32,210 nucleotides of DNA from Hyphomicrobiales bacterium. Its GTDB lineage: Bacteria > Pseudomonadota > Alphaproteobacteria > Rhizobiales > Methyloligellaceae. Both the position numbers and the translations under genes were made by a program. This document shows positions 16,415 to 23,213 of the stretch, piece by piece. A model generated the notes under the pieces. That model saw only the letters and a list, made by a program, of their open reading frames with translations, ran no database searches and was not told where the DNA came from. The DNA lies in NCBI GenBank assembly GCA_022361215.1, contig JAKSBI010000383.1, positions 1 to 32,210 on the forward strand. The letters are read 5' to 3'. Position 1 is the first letter of the stretch. Each line of letters begins with the position of its first letter.

Positions 16415-16804
16415 TCATAGGGAAACGGCAATGCCTCGAAGGCCACGAGCCGCGTCAGAGATCGAGCCATAGGCAGCGGGCGCAGCGCTTCCGGCCGCGC
16501 GGGGCTCACGGCCGGCGCTTCGCGCGGAGTGGGCGGAGCCGCCTGGCGCTCCGGCTTGGCGGGCCGTTGCGGTTCCGCGCGGATCGCGGGCGCCTCCAGC
16601 CGGCCCTGATCACGGCTGGACGCCACCACCGGGCCGGTCGGCATCGAGATAGGCCGATACCAGAAAGAACCCTGTCGCAAATGCCGTCATCAGGCCTGCG
16701 GCAAATGGAAGATGTCGCAGCATTCCCTCGATCCGATGCCGCGGCGCCCGCCGTCTTGGATCTGTGCCCGGCGGTCTTCTTGGCGCAACGCGCGTTCGTC
16801 CCAT
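16387..16804 (-). pseudogene. Possible frameshifted membrane-anchored proline-rich protein
   Basis: Two overlapping minus-strand frames look like halves of one gene. The first (16804 to 16610) has an Arg-rich start, a membrane segment (LPFAAGLMTAFATGFFLVSAYL) and then stops. The second, one base out of phase (about 16680 to 16387), gives a proline/alanine-rich tail (PERQAAPPTPREAPAVSP) ending in DVLVPRTRF. A one-base indel between 16610 and 16680 would join them into about 138 aa: cytoplasmic Arg, anchor, Pro-rich tail. This is inference from composition only; either piece could also be chance. Confidence 0.3.
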
Positions 16805-16824
16805 GTACCGAGGCCAAGCATAAT

Positions 16825-16848
16825 GCCCAAAATGTCAATAAATTGGGC
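16825..16848. promoter_or_regulatory. GCCCAA-N12-TTGGGC palindrome
   Basis: A perfect 6-bp inverted repeat around an AT-rich 12-base centre (AATGTCAATAAA), lying in the divergent intergenic stretch upstream of the ChaN-like gene. It could be an operator or a weak hairpin. Confidence 0.3.
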
Positions 16849-16915
16849 GCGTCCAAACAGGGTAAACACGCGGCATGCGATCAAGTTGCGCCGAGCGGCA
16901 AATCGCCTTCATTCC

Positions 16916-16982
16916 GTGCCAAGTTAAAATCACCGTGCCAACTTAAGATCACGATCTGTGCCAATCTAAGACCACGATCACG
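16916..16982. repeat. Three imperfect direct repeats upstream of the ChaN-like gene
   Basis: GTGCCAAGTTAAAATCACC (16916), GTGCCAACTTAAGATCACG (16935) and GTGCCAATCTAAGACCACG (16958) are three copies of one 19-base unit, with start-to-start distances of 19 and 23 bases. All share GTGCCAA-N2-TAA-N2-(T/C)CAC. They end about 20 bases before the gene start, so they are placed like binding sites of a regulator or a leader element. Confidence 0.55.
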
Positions 16983-17000
16983 ATAGAGAGAGCCAGAACG

Positions 17001-18350
17001 ATGAGAGCGGCAACGACGGTATCCGACGGTTTGGCACGGAGAAGCGCTCACAGCCGAGCGTTTACGCAACTGCCGCGCACGAGCCTCGCCATAGCATTGG
17101 CGTCCCTGATGGTCGTCGGCGCGGCAGAGCGCTCCACCGCCGCGCCGGACACACCCGGCGGCAAGCCCCAGCAGACCGGCGCGTGCAGCGCAGTCGGCGC
17201 TTGGGTCGACGGGCGGACGGGGGCACCCCTGGAGCACGGCGCGCTGATCGCCGGCCTGGTCCAGCGGCCCGTCGTGCTTCTCGGCGAGACCCATGACAAT
17301 GCCGAGCACCATCGCTGGCAGCTTCACACCCTCGCGGCCCTGCATGGCCGCGCCCGCAAGCTGGTGATCGGCTTCGAGATGTTCCCGCGCCGGGTACAGC
17401 CCGTCCTCGATCGCTGGATCGAGGGCGATCTGACGGCGAAGGCCTTCTTGAAGGCGGTGGACTGGCGCCGGGTTTGGGGGTTCGATCCCGGCCTCTACAT
17501 GCCGCTCTTCAACTTCGCACGCATGCACCGCATCCCCATGGTCGCCCTCAATGTCGATCGCTCGCTGGTCTCGCGCGTCGGCGCCGAGGGATGGGACGCC
17601 GTGCCCAAGGACGAGCGGGAGGGACTGAGCGACCCCGCACCCGCCAGCCCGGCCTATCGGCGCGCCCTGGCCGAGGTGTTTCTGCAGAAGCAGGCGCTCC
17701 AGGCCGCCCAAGCGCAGCCAGGAAAGCCGGCGACACCGAAGCCCGACACGCCCCCGTCGGACAACGCGATTGCCACGGTCTTGAAGGACCCGGACTTCAA
17801 GCGCTTTGTCGCGGCTCAGCTCACCTGGGACCGCGCCATGGCCGAAGGCCTGGCTGCGGCACGGCGTGGCGACAGCGACGCCGTGGTCGTGGGCGTGATG
17901 GGCAGCGGACACGTCTCCTATTTTCACGGCGTCCCGCATCAGCTCGACGACCTGGGCGTCGACGGCAGTGCGGTACTGATACCGGAAGAGGCCGGGCCGG
18001 CCTGCGAGAAGCTGGGCGTGGACTACGCCGACGCTCTGTTCACCGTGACGTCCGGCGGTCATGCGCAGAGCGGTCGCCCGCGCCTGCGGCTCGGCGTCAT
18101 AGTGCGGAGCGACAAGTCCGCAGCGCTTGTCGACCGCGTCATGCCCGATAGCGTTGCGGCAGCCGCCACGCTGCGCAAAGGAGACCGCATCGTCCGCGCG
18201 GCCGGCGTCGACATTGGCAGCTCCGGAGCGTTGATCGAGGTCATCTCCCGACAGGCGCCCGGCACCTGGCTGCCCCTGACCGTCGAACGGGACGGCGCGG
18301 AGATCGAGCTGATCGCAAAGTTCCCCGCAACGCGAAAGAAAGGGTCGTGA
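17001..18350 (+). CDS. ChaN-like (DUF399) exported protein with C-terminal PDZ domain
   Basis: 449 aa. An Arg-containing N-region is followed by a hydrophobic core (about 28-43, TSLAIALASLMVVGAA) and a probable cleavage after STAA. There is no lipobox Cys at that point, unlike lipoprotein ChaN. The DUF399 domain (about 65-345) starts with VVLLGETHDNAEHHRWQ, the family signature, and contains GFEMFPRR, DRAMAEGLA and VVVGVMGSGHVSY. ChaN of other bacteria is haem-binding and iron-regulated (established for a few members). A PDZ-like domain follows (about 355-445; VDRVMPDSVAAAATLRKGDRIVRAAG). Its stop overlaps the start of the M1-like peptidase, so the two exported proteins probably work together. 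Confidence 0.85.
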   Translation: MRAATTVSDGLARRSAHSRAFTQLPRTSLAIALASLMVVGAAERSTAAPDTPGGKPQQTGACSAVGAWVDGRTGAPLEHGALIAGLVQRPVVLLGETHDNAEHHRWQLHTLAALHGRARKLVIGFEMFPRRVQPVLDRWIEGDLTAKAFLKAVDWRRVWGFDPGLYMPLFNFARMHRIPMVALNVDRSLVSRVGAEGWDAVPKDEREGLSDPAPASPAYRRALAEVFLQKQALQAAQAQPGKPATPKPDTPPSDNAIATVLKDPDFKRFVAAQLTWDRAMAEGLAAARRGDSDAVVVGVMGSGHVSYFHGVPHQLDDLGVDGSAVLIPEEAGPACEKLGVDYADALFTVTSGGHAQSGRPRLRLGVIVRSDKSAALVDRVMPDSVAAAATLRKGDRIVRAAGVDIGSSGALIEVISRQAPGTWLPLTVERDGAEIELIAKFPATRKKGS

Positions 18351-20350
18351 TGACCTGCCGTCCCCGGCTTGTTGCCGGCATCCTGCTCGGCCTCGCATCC
18401 GTCGGTCTCGACCAGCCGGCCCGCGCCGAAGCGCCACTGCATCACGACATCCGGCTGATCGCCGACCCCGATGACGGCAGGATCACGGTCGCGGATCGCA
18501 TCACCGTCTCGGGCCGGCGCTCCGTCACGCTGCGCGTCGCGCCTTGGATGCGCATGAGCAATGTGCGGGTCGACGGCAACGCCATCGGCCACAGTGCGGC
18601 GGGGACGTCGCTGACCGTCGCCATCCCAAGCCTGGGCACGCATCAGATCGACGTAGCCGCAGCGGGCGTCGTCCCCAAGATCGATCCCAAGGCAACGAGA
18701 GGGCGCAGCGCGTCCGAACCGGCGGCGGGCGCGCAGGGCCTCTATCTGCCGGGATGGTCGCGCTGGTTCCCGGGCACAGCCGACGAGACGGTCAGCTATC
18801 GACTGACGGTAGAGACACCGACCGCGCATCGGGTGGCGGCGACCGGAGCGCTCCAAAGCGAGGACCTGGGCGAGCTCACGAACACGAGCGTGTTCGTCTC
18901 GCAGAGGCCGATCGAGCCGCCTTCGGTCTTCGCAGGCCCCTATGAGGTCTCCGAGCGAACCTCGGGAAAGTTACGCCTCAGAACCTACTTCCACCGCTCG
19001 GCCGCGGGCTTGGCCGAGACCTATCTTGAGACGAGCGAGCGGTTCATCAGGGACTTCGAGCGACAGATCGGCAGCTATCCTTTTGCCGATTTCCATATCA
19101 TTTCGGCGCCACTGCCCGTCGGGCTCGGGTTCCCCAACCTCACCTATGTGGACCGCCGCATCCTGCCGCTGCCCTTCATGCGCGGGCGGTCGCTGGCCCA
19201 TGAGGTGCTGCACAACTGGTGGGGCAACGGCGTGCGGACGGACTACGAAACGGGGAACTGGTCGGAAGGGCTGACCACATACATGGCCGACCACGCTCTG
19301 GCCAAGCGCCGCAGCGCGCGCGACGCAGCGGTCATGCGCCTGGGCTGGCTACGGGACTTCGCGGCCCTGCCCGGGGAGAGGGACATTCCGGTCACCCGCT
19401 TCGTGGCCAAGCAGCACGACGCGTCCCAGGTCGTCGGTTACGGAAAGGTCGCCTTCATCTTTCATATGCTGAAGCACGAGATCGGGGTGCAGCCCTTCGA
19501 CGCCGGGATCAAGCGGTTCTGGGACGACAACAAGTTCGCCAAGGCCGGCTGGTCGGACCTGCAAGCCGCGTTCGAAGCCACGGCGCAGCGCGATCTCGGC
19601 TGGTTCTTCCTGCAGTGGACGGCTCGCGCCGGTGCCCCGCGACTGACGCTGGAAGACGCGCGCGTCTCCCGCAGCGGCGAAGGCTACACCTTGGCCGTTT
19701 CGCTGGCCCAGACGCCGCCAGCCTACAAGCTCAAGGTCCCTGTCGAAGTGACGACCGGGGCAGGCACGGTGCGGTCGCATATCGTCATCGAGGACAAGTC
19801 GGCCACACAAGAGCTGCAGTTCGAGGCCAAGCCCCTCGGCCTGCACGTCGATCCGGACTACACGCTGTTTCGGCGTCTGCTTCCCGGCGAGGCGCCGCCG
19901 ATCCTGCGCGATGTCCTGCTCGACGAGAGCGCCAAGACCGTCATGCTGCACGACGACCCGGCGAGCCGGAAACTGGCGCACGCGCTGGCGGACCGTCTGT
20001 TCAATGGGGCGCGGAAGGCCCTCGGCCCGCAAGCGCGGCCCGACCCGGATACGCCTCTTCTGGTGTTCGGATCGAAGCAACAGATCGACCGGTTCATCGG
20101 ACGGTCCGGTTTGCCCGCGCGTCCGGCGGAGATCGAAGCCCGCGGCAGCGCGCGGGCCTGGACTGCCCGTCGCGCCGGCGGCAAGGCCGTGCTGTTCGTC
20201 GAGGCGGACGGACCCGAGGCACTGGGCGCCATGATGCGCCCGCTGCCCCACTATCGCTCCAAGAGCTACATCGTCTTCGAAGGGCGCCGCGCGGTCGCCC
20301 GTGGCGTCTGGCCGGCGGCCGAGGGTCCCCTGGCAAAAAAGCTGGAGTAG
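18350..20350 (+). CDS. Exported M1-like zinc metallopeptidase
   Basis: 666 aa from ATG 18350, which overlaps the ChaN-like stop (TGATG); a GTG one codon earlier is also possible. Sec signal peptide (GILLGLASVGLDQPARA). Beta-rich N-domain, then the gluzincin site HEVLHNWWGN with the third zinc ligand Glu in GNWSEGLTTYMAD. The spacer between last His and Glu is 17 residues, one shorter than in classical M1 aminopeptidases. The exopeptidase loop GxMEN is not obvious; GLGFPNLTYVD stands at that place, so the enzyme may not be an aminopeptidase. A C-terminal domain of about 230 aa is not recognised. Periplasmic; substrate unknown, perhaps delivered or checked by the PDZ protein. Confidence 0.85.
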   Translation: MTCRPRLVAGILLGLASVGLDQPARAEAPLHHDIRLIADPDDGRITVADRITVSGRRSVTLRVAPWMRMSNVRVDGNAIGHSAAGTSLTVAIPSLGTHQIDVAAAGVVPKIDPKATRGRSASEPAAGAQGLYLPGWSRWFPGTADETVSYRLTVETPTAHRVAATGALQSEDLGELTNTSVFVSQRPIEPPSVFAGPYEVSERTSGKLRLRTYFHRSAAGLAETYLETSERFIRDFERQIGSYPFADFHIISAPLPVGLGFPNLTYVDRRILPLPFMRGRSLAHEVLHNWWGNGVRTDYETGNWSEGLTTYMADHALAKRRSARDAAVMRLGWLRDFAALPGERDIPVTRFVAKQHDASQVVGYGKVAFIFHMLKHEIGVQPFDAGIKRFWDDNKFAKAGWSDLQAAFEATAQRDLGWFFLQWTARAGAPRLTLEDARVSRSGEGYTLAVSLAQTPPAYKLKVPVEVTTGAGTVRSHIVIEDKSATQELQFEAKPLGLHVDPDYTLFRRLLPGEAPPILRDVLLDESAKTVMLHDDPASRKLAHALADRLFNGARKALGPQARPDPDTPLLVFGSKQQIDRFIGRSGLPARPAEIEARGSARAWTARRAGGKAVLFVEADGPEALGAMMRPLPHYRSKSYIVFEGRRAVARGVWPAAEGPLAKKLE

Positions 20351-20444
20351 GGCCTGTACGCCGGATTGGACGGACGGTCCGGGCCGTGCGAGAGTCCTGC
20401 CTCGTGCCTCTGCATTCGTCGGTTGACCGGAGCGGCAGTGTCCG

Positions 20445-20750
20445 ATGAGCGAGACCGTTGTCAGACCGCGCACAAAGACCCGGCCCAAGACGGAACGGCC
20501 GCGTCTACACAAGGTCATTCTCCTCAACGACGACTACACGCCGCGAGAGTTCGTGGTCACGGTGCTGAAGGCGGTGTTTCGCATGAGCGAGGATCAGGCC
20601 TATCGGGTGATGATCACGGCGCACAGACGCGGGACCTGCGTCATCGCCGTCTACACGAAGGACGTCGCCGAGACCAAGGCCGACGAAGGCACGGAAGCGG
20701 GACGAAGCGCGGGCTATCCCCTGAAATTTACGACCGAGCCGGAAGAATAG
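20445..20750 (+). CDS. clpS: ATP-dependent Clp protease adaptor ClpS
   Basis: 101 aa. Brings N-degron substrates to ClpA(P). The N-terminal tail (1-20) is basic and disordered; the core starts HKVILLNDDYTPREF. The alpha-amino pocket residues Asn28, Asp29, Asp30 and His60 (N34, D35, D36 and H66 in E. coli) are kept. The position of the E. coli gatekeeper Met40 is Arg here (YTPREF). The core ends in VAETKADEGTEAGRSAGYPL, as in the second ClpS type of Rhizobiales. No clpA is next to it in the window. The upstream gap from the peptidase is about 95 bases, so it likely has its own promoter. Confidence 0.92.
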   Translation: MSETVVRPRTKTRPKTERPRLHKVILLNDDYTPREFVVTVLKAVFRMSEDQAYRVMITAHRRGTCVIAVYTKDVAETKADEGTEAGRSAGYPLKFTTEPEE

Positions 20751-20827
20751 GACAAGCCCTGAAGGCTCTATTCGTATATGCTGCGAGTCGCGTTTATGAG
20801 CAGTGACGAAATCCGAGGTGACGACAA

Positions 20828-21016
20828 GTGCCGGCTAAACCCAAAAAGCAACAGAACACGACCGTCAGCAAGAAGGGACGTAAAGCCTCGAGCCGATCGA
20901 CGACGGTCAAGGCCAAGGCCAAATCGGCAGCGCCGAAGCGCACGACCAAGACCGTCGACGCTCCGCCGGACTGGGCCACGGCGACGCGTTATACGTATCG
21001 CTCCCACGTGGACTAG
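20828..21016 (+). CDS. Small Lys-rich histone-H1-like protein
   Basis: 62 aa from GTG 20828; an in-frame TGA just upstream fixes this as the earliest start, and GAGG lies about 10 bases before it. The first 45 residues are Lys/Ala/Thr-rich (VSKKGRKASSRSTTVKAKAK), like the basic tails of bacterial H1-type proteins. The end is different (APPDWATATRYTYRSHVD). Third-position GC is high, supporting coding. Possible DNA- or RNA-binding; this is inference. A strong hairpin follows at 21076. Confidence 0.55.
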   Translation: MPAKPKKQQNTTVSKKGRKASSRSTTVKAKAKSAAPKRTTKTVDAPPDWATATRYTYRSHVD

Positions 21017-21075
21017 GAGCGCCCGCCCGCACCGATGCCGCATCGGGCCTGACGATATTCTGACCAAGTTTCCGT

Positions 21076-21105
21076 GCTGGGATGGCACCGAAGAGCCGTC
21101 CCAGC
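21076..21105. terminator. Hairpin between convergent genes
   Basis: GCTGGGATGGC (21076-21086) pairs with GCCGTCCCAGC (21095-21105): an 11-bp stem with one G-U pair around an 8-base loop, followed by CGTTT. It sits between the Lys-rich gene and the bactofilin gene and may end transcripts from both sides. Confidence 0.6.
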
Positions 21106-21133
21106 CGTTTGGATTCCAAGCTGAGGCTTCCGC

Positions 21134-21814
21134 TCAGGCGGCAAGCAGCGGTGTCTGCTCGCCGTCATCGCAGCTTGCGAATTCGACGTCCGGGTCTCGC
21201 GGCTCTGCCAGGCTGGCGCTGATGGCGTCGATCGAAATCGGACGCTCGGCGCGTCGGGACTTGCCTTCGAAGCAAGCCCCCTGCTCGATCTTGATCGCGC
21301 GGTGGTGGATCTCGCCCACGACGTAGCAGGCCGACTTCAGCGTCAGGCGTTCGGCCTGGACGGTGCCGACAATGCGCCCATGCACGACCACGTCCTCGGC
21401 CATGATGTCGCCCACGATGCGCGCCGCCGGACCGAGCAGAAGCGATTTGCAATAGACGTTGCCTTGCACCTCGCCCAGAACCGCGACATTGCCGTCCGCG
21501 ACGATGTGTCCGAGAACCTTCAGGCCCTTGCCGACGACATGCTCCGGCGAGCGAGCCAGGATCTCGTCCTCCGGGTCCGGGGCGGGCTTTGCCGCCAAGG
21601 GCGCGGTGGCTGCCGAATAGAGACGGCGCGCCAGAGACGACGACGCGTTGCCCTTTCTCTCGACGGCATTCCGCTCTTCGCCGGGCTCGGCACCACTGGT
21701 CTTGGCGTTCGGCTGCGTCCGATGTTGCGGCTTGAACGCAGGCAGATTGCTCGGATCGTGCAGAAGCGATCGCCGCATCCGCGGGTTCGCCGTTCCGGCC
21801 GTTTTCTGCTGCAT
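21134..21814 (-). CDS. Bactofilin (polymer-forming cytoskeletal protein)
   Basis: 226 aa from ATG 21814 (an upstream GTG at 21865 would add 17 residues; neither has a strong ribosome site). The N-terminal ~85 residues are disordered and basic/Ala-rich. The central bactofilin domain (about 90-195) is a repeating beta-helix pattern: GLKVLGHIVADGNVAVLGEV, GDIMAEDVVVHGRIVGTVQAE, then SACYVVGEIHHRAIKIEQGA and FEGKSRR. The acidic C-tail is short. Bactofilins form filaments at the membrane and place cell-wall or stalk enzymes in alphaproteobacteria. The small gene upstream on the same strand carries a CtrA site, so cell-cycle control is plausible. Confidence 0.85.
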   Translation of the reverse strand: MQQKTAGTANPRMRRSLLHDPSNLPAFKPQHRTQPNAKTSGAEPGEERNAVERKGNASSSLARRLYSAATAPLAAKPAPDPEDEILARSPEHVVGKGLKVLGHIVADGNVAVLGEVQGNVYCKSLLLGPAARIVGDIMAEDVVVHGRIVGTVQAERLTLKSACYVVGEIHHRAIKIEQGACFEGKSRRAERPISIDAISASLAEPRDPDVEFASCDDGEQTPLLAA

Positions 21815-21890
21815 GCGAGCCCTGCCCCTATCGCTCACTGTCGTTGGGAGTCCCTTCTGAATCACATCTGGCGCGGCGGACGATCCAGAG

Positions 21891-22232
21891 TCATGGCGAC
21901 AGGTGCGCCGGTCTCATGGGTGTCTCTTGCGGGCTGGTAGGGCGTGCGCTCTTCAAGGCCTGCGCAATCCGACGATCGAGCCGCCGCCGCAAACGCCGAT
22001 GCAGCTTGCGAAGCCTGACGCCCCAGACCGCGGTCCACAGTCGAACCGGCCGCCGATCAAGCGCCAGGAGGCCTTGCGTGGTCACGAACAGATACCCCTG
22101 AAACTCGAGCACCAATCCGTGCCGCGATAGCGTGTCGAGAGTCGCATCCCGACCCTCGAAGACTGAGATCGGGGTTTTCGCCAGCCTCGCCAACGTCAAT
22201 AGCGAGGCCCGGTCGAGCCTTAGTGCCGACAT
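21891..22232 (-). CDS. Small hypothetical protein, winged-helix-like
   Basis: 113 aa from ATG 22232, with GGAG nine bases before. The first 60 residues resemble a winged helix: LLTLARLAKTPISVF as first helices, DTLSRHGLVLEFQGYLFVTTQG as recognition helix and wing. A strongly basic stretch follows (RLRKLHRRLRRRLDRR), then a proline-rich tail. DNA or RNA binding is inferred from shape and charge only. The bactofilin gene follows 76 bases downstream, perhaps in one transcript. A CtrA-type site lies 80 bases upstream. Confidence 0.55.
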   Translation of the reverse strand: MSALRLDRASLLTLARLAKTPISVFEGRDATLDTLSRHGLVLEFQGYLFVTTQGLLALDRRPVRLWTAVWGVRLRKLHRRLRRRLDRRIAQALKSARPTSPQETPMRPAHLSP

Positions 22233-22311
22233 GAGTCATGCTCCGATGTTGCCTCAGGCCGGGTACTGCCGACTTGCTCCCGGAGCCGACTTCAGATTGC
22301 GTTAGGAAAGG

Positions 22312-22326
22312 TTAACCAACCCTTAA
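22312..22326. promoter_or_regulatory. CtrA-type site TTAA-N7-TTAA
   Basis: Exact TTAA-CCAACCC-TTAA, 80 bases upstream of the minus-strand gene starting at 22232 and so placed to control it and the bactofilin gene behind it. Confidence 0.6.
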
Positions 22327-22427
22327 AGGGCCGGTATCGCGGCGTCATGGGCGTGGCGCAGCTCGGCCAGCAGCGGACCTTTTGGCCGCCTGACCACACC
22401 GCGATCGGGCTGAAGAGAAGGACCGAT

Positions 22428-22832
22428 CTACAGATCCATCAACAGCCGCCGAATGAAGGCGTTGGTCTTCTCGATCTCGCGCGTGAGCGTCTCGACGATC
22501 TCGCTGCGTCGCTCGGCGAGCCGAGCGCCTTCCAGCGTCTCGGCCGCCGCGGCGGTCTCGACGACGGACCAGGCGCCGATGCACTTGGCCGAGCCTCCGA
22601 TCGTGCGGGCGATCTTCCGCCACTCTCTGTCGCTGGCCGTCTCCTTGAGCCGCTTCAGGCAGCAGCCGGACTGTGTGCTGAACAGCTCCAGCATGTCGCG
22701 CTCGTGCGTCCTGTTGCCGAGCGTATAGCGCGCGAGCTCCACCAAATCGACGGGACGCCGGGATTTCGACGGCCGCGACGGTCTGTGTGCCTCGTCGGAT
22801 TGGGCGACGAAGCCCTCAACCGTGAGTTCCAT
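22428..22832 (-). CDS. Hpt-like protein without the phospho-accepting histidine
   Basis: 134 aa, cytoplasmic. A short disordered N-terminus (1-27) leads into a four-helix bundle like a histidine phosphotransfer domain: DLVELARYTLGNRTHERDML, then SDREWRKIARTIGGSAKCIGAW, then ETAAAAETLEGARLA and a last helix. In working Hpt domains the third block reads A-H-x-L-K-G-S-A; here His is Arg76 (CGC) and Lys is Gly79. Phosphotransfer is therefore not expected, and the protein may instead bind a kinase or receiver as an inhibitor or scaffold. It stands alone; no kinase is adjacent. Confidence 0.75.
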   Translation of the reverse strand: MELTVEGFVAQSDEAHRPSRPSKSRRPVDLVELARYTLGNRTHERDMLELFSTQSGCCLKRLKETASDREWRKIARTIGGSAKCIGAWSVVETAAAAETLEGARLAERRSEIVETLTREIEKTNAFIRRLLMDL

Positions 22833-22943
22833 GTCTGTACTCGATTCCGCTCTCGACGGGCGGACCCGTTCCGCCCTGTTTCGATCGAAGGTTTTTAGGG
22901 AAAGTGGTCTGAACCGCCCCTGAGGACCCCATTCAAGTTGCGT

Positions 22944-23117
22944 TCAGGTATCCGCTCGTTTGCTTGCCGCAGCATGTGGTCGAGATTGTGTCGGCGACAA
23001 TCGGCAAGGCAGCATATCGGCCATGCGATGGGCGCATGCGTGCATGAGCGTGACGGACAGCGCACACATCTGCGTGAGGACCGGCCATAGGGTCTGTTCC
23101 TCTGCCGCCAAAGACAT
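22944..23117 (-). CDS. Possible small protein of 57 aa
   Basis: From ATG 23117 a frame encodes a helical, Cys/Met-rich N-half (EEQTLWPVLTQMCALSVTLM) with three Cys and several His, and a basic tail. Composition is protein-like, but no clear ribosome site is present and I do not know a family. Otherwise the 380-base gap from 22833 to 23213 shows nothing. It may be chance. Confidence 0.3.
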   Translation of the reverse strand: MSLAAEEQTLWPVLTQMCALSVTLMHACAHRMADMLPCRLSPTQSRPHAAASKRADT

Positions 23118-23213
23118 CAGATTTGTTGGACGGCTCTCGGCCGCCGCCCGCGCCGGTGCGCCGAGACCCAATGACGGTGAGCGCGGCGTATGCGGCATCG
23201 GACCCGAGCTGTC

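Noticed and set aside
19219-20448. Plus-strand frame of 409 codons over the M1-like peptidase
   Set aside because: Arg-rich off-phase reading with no motifs; the peptidase frame has the HExxH site and signal peptide.
20778-21326. Arg-rich 182-codon frame over the Lys-rich small gene
   Set aside because: Off-phase reading of the Lys-rich frame that runs on into the bactofilin antisense region; no consistent ribosome site or composition.
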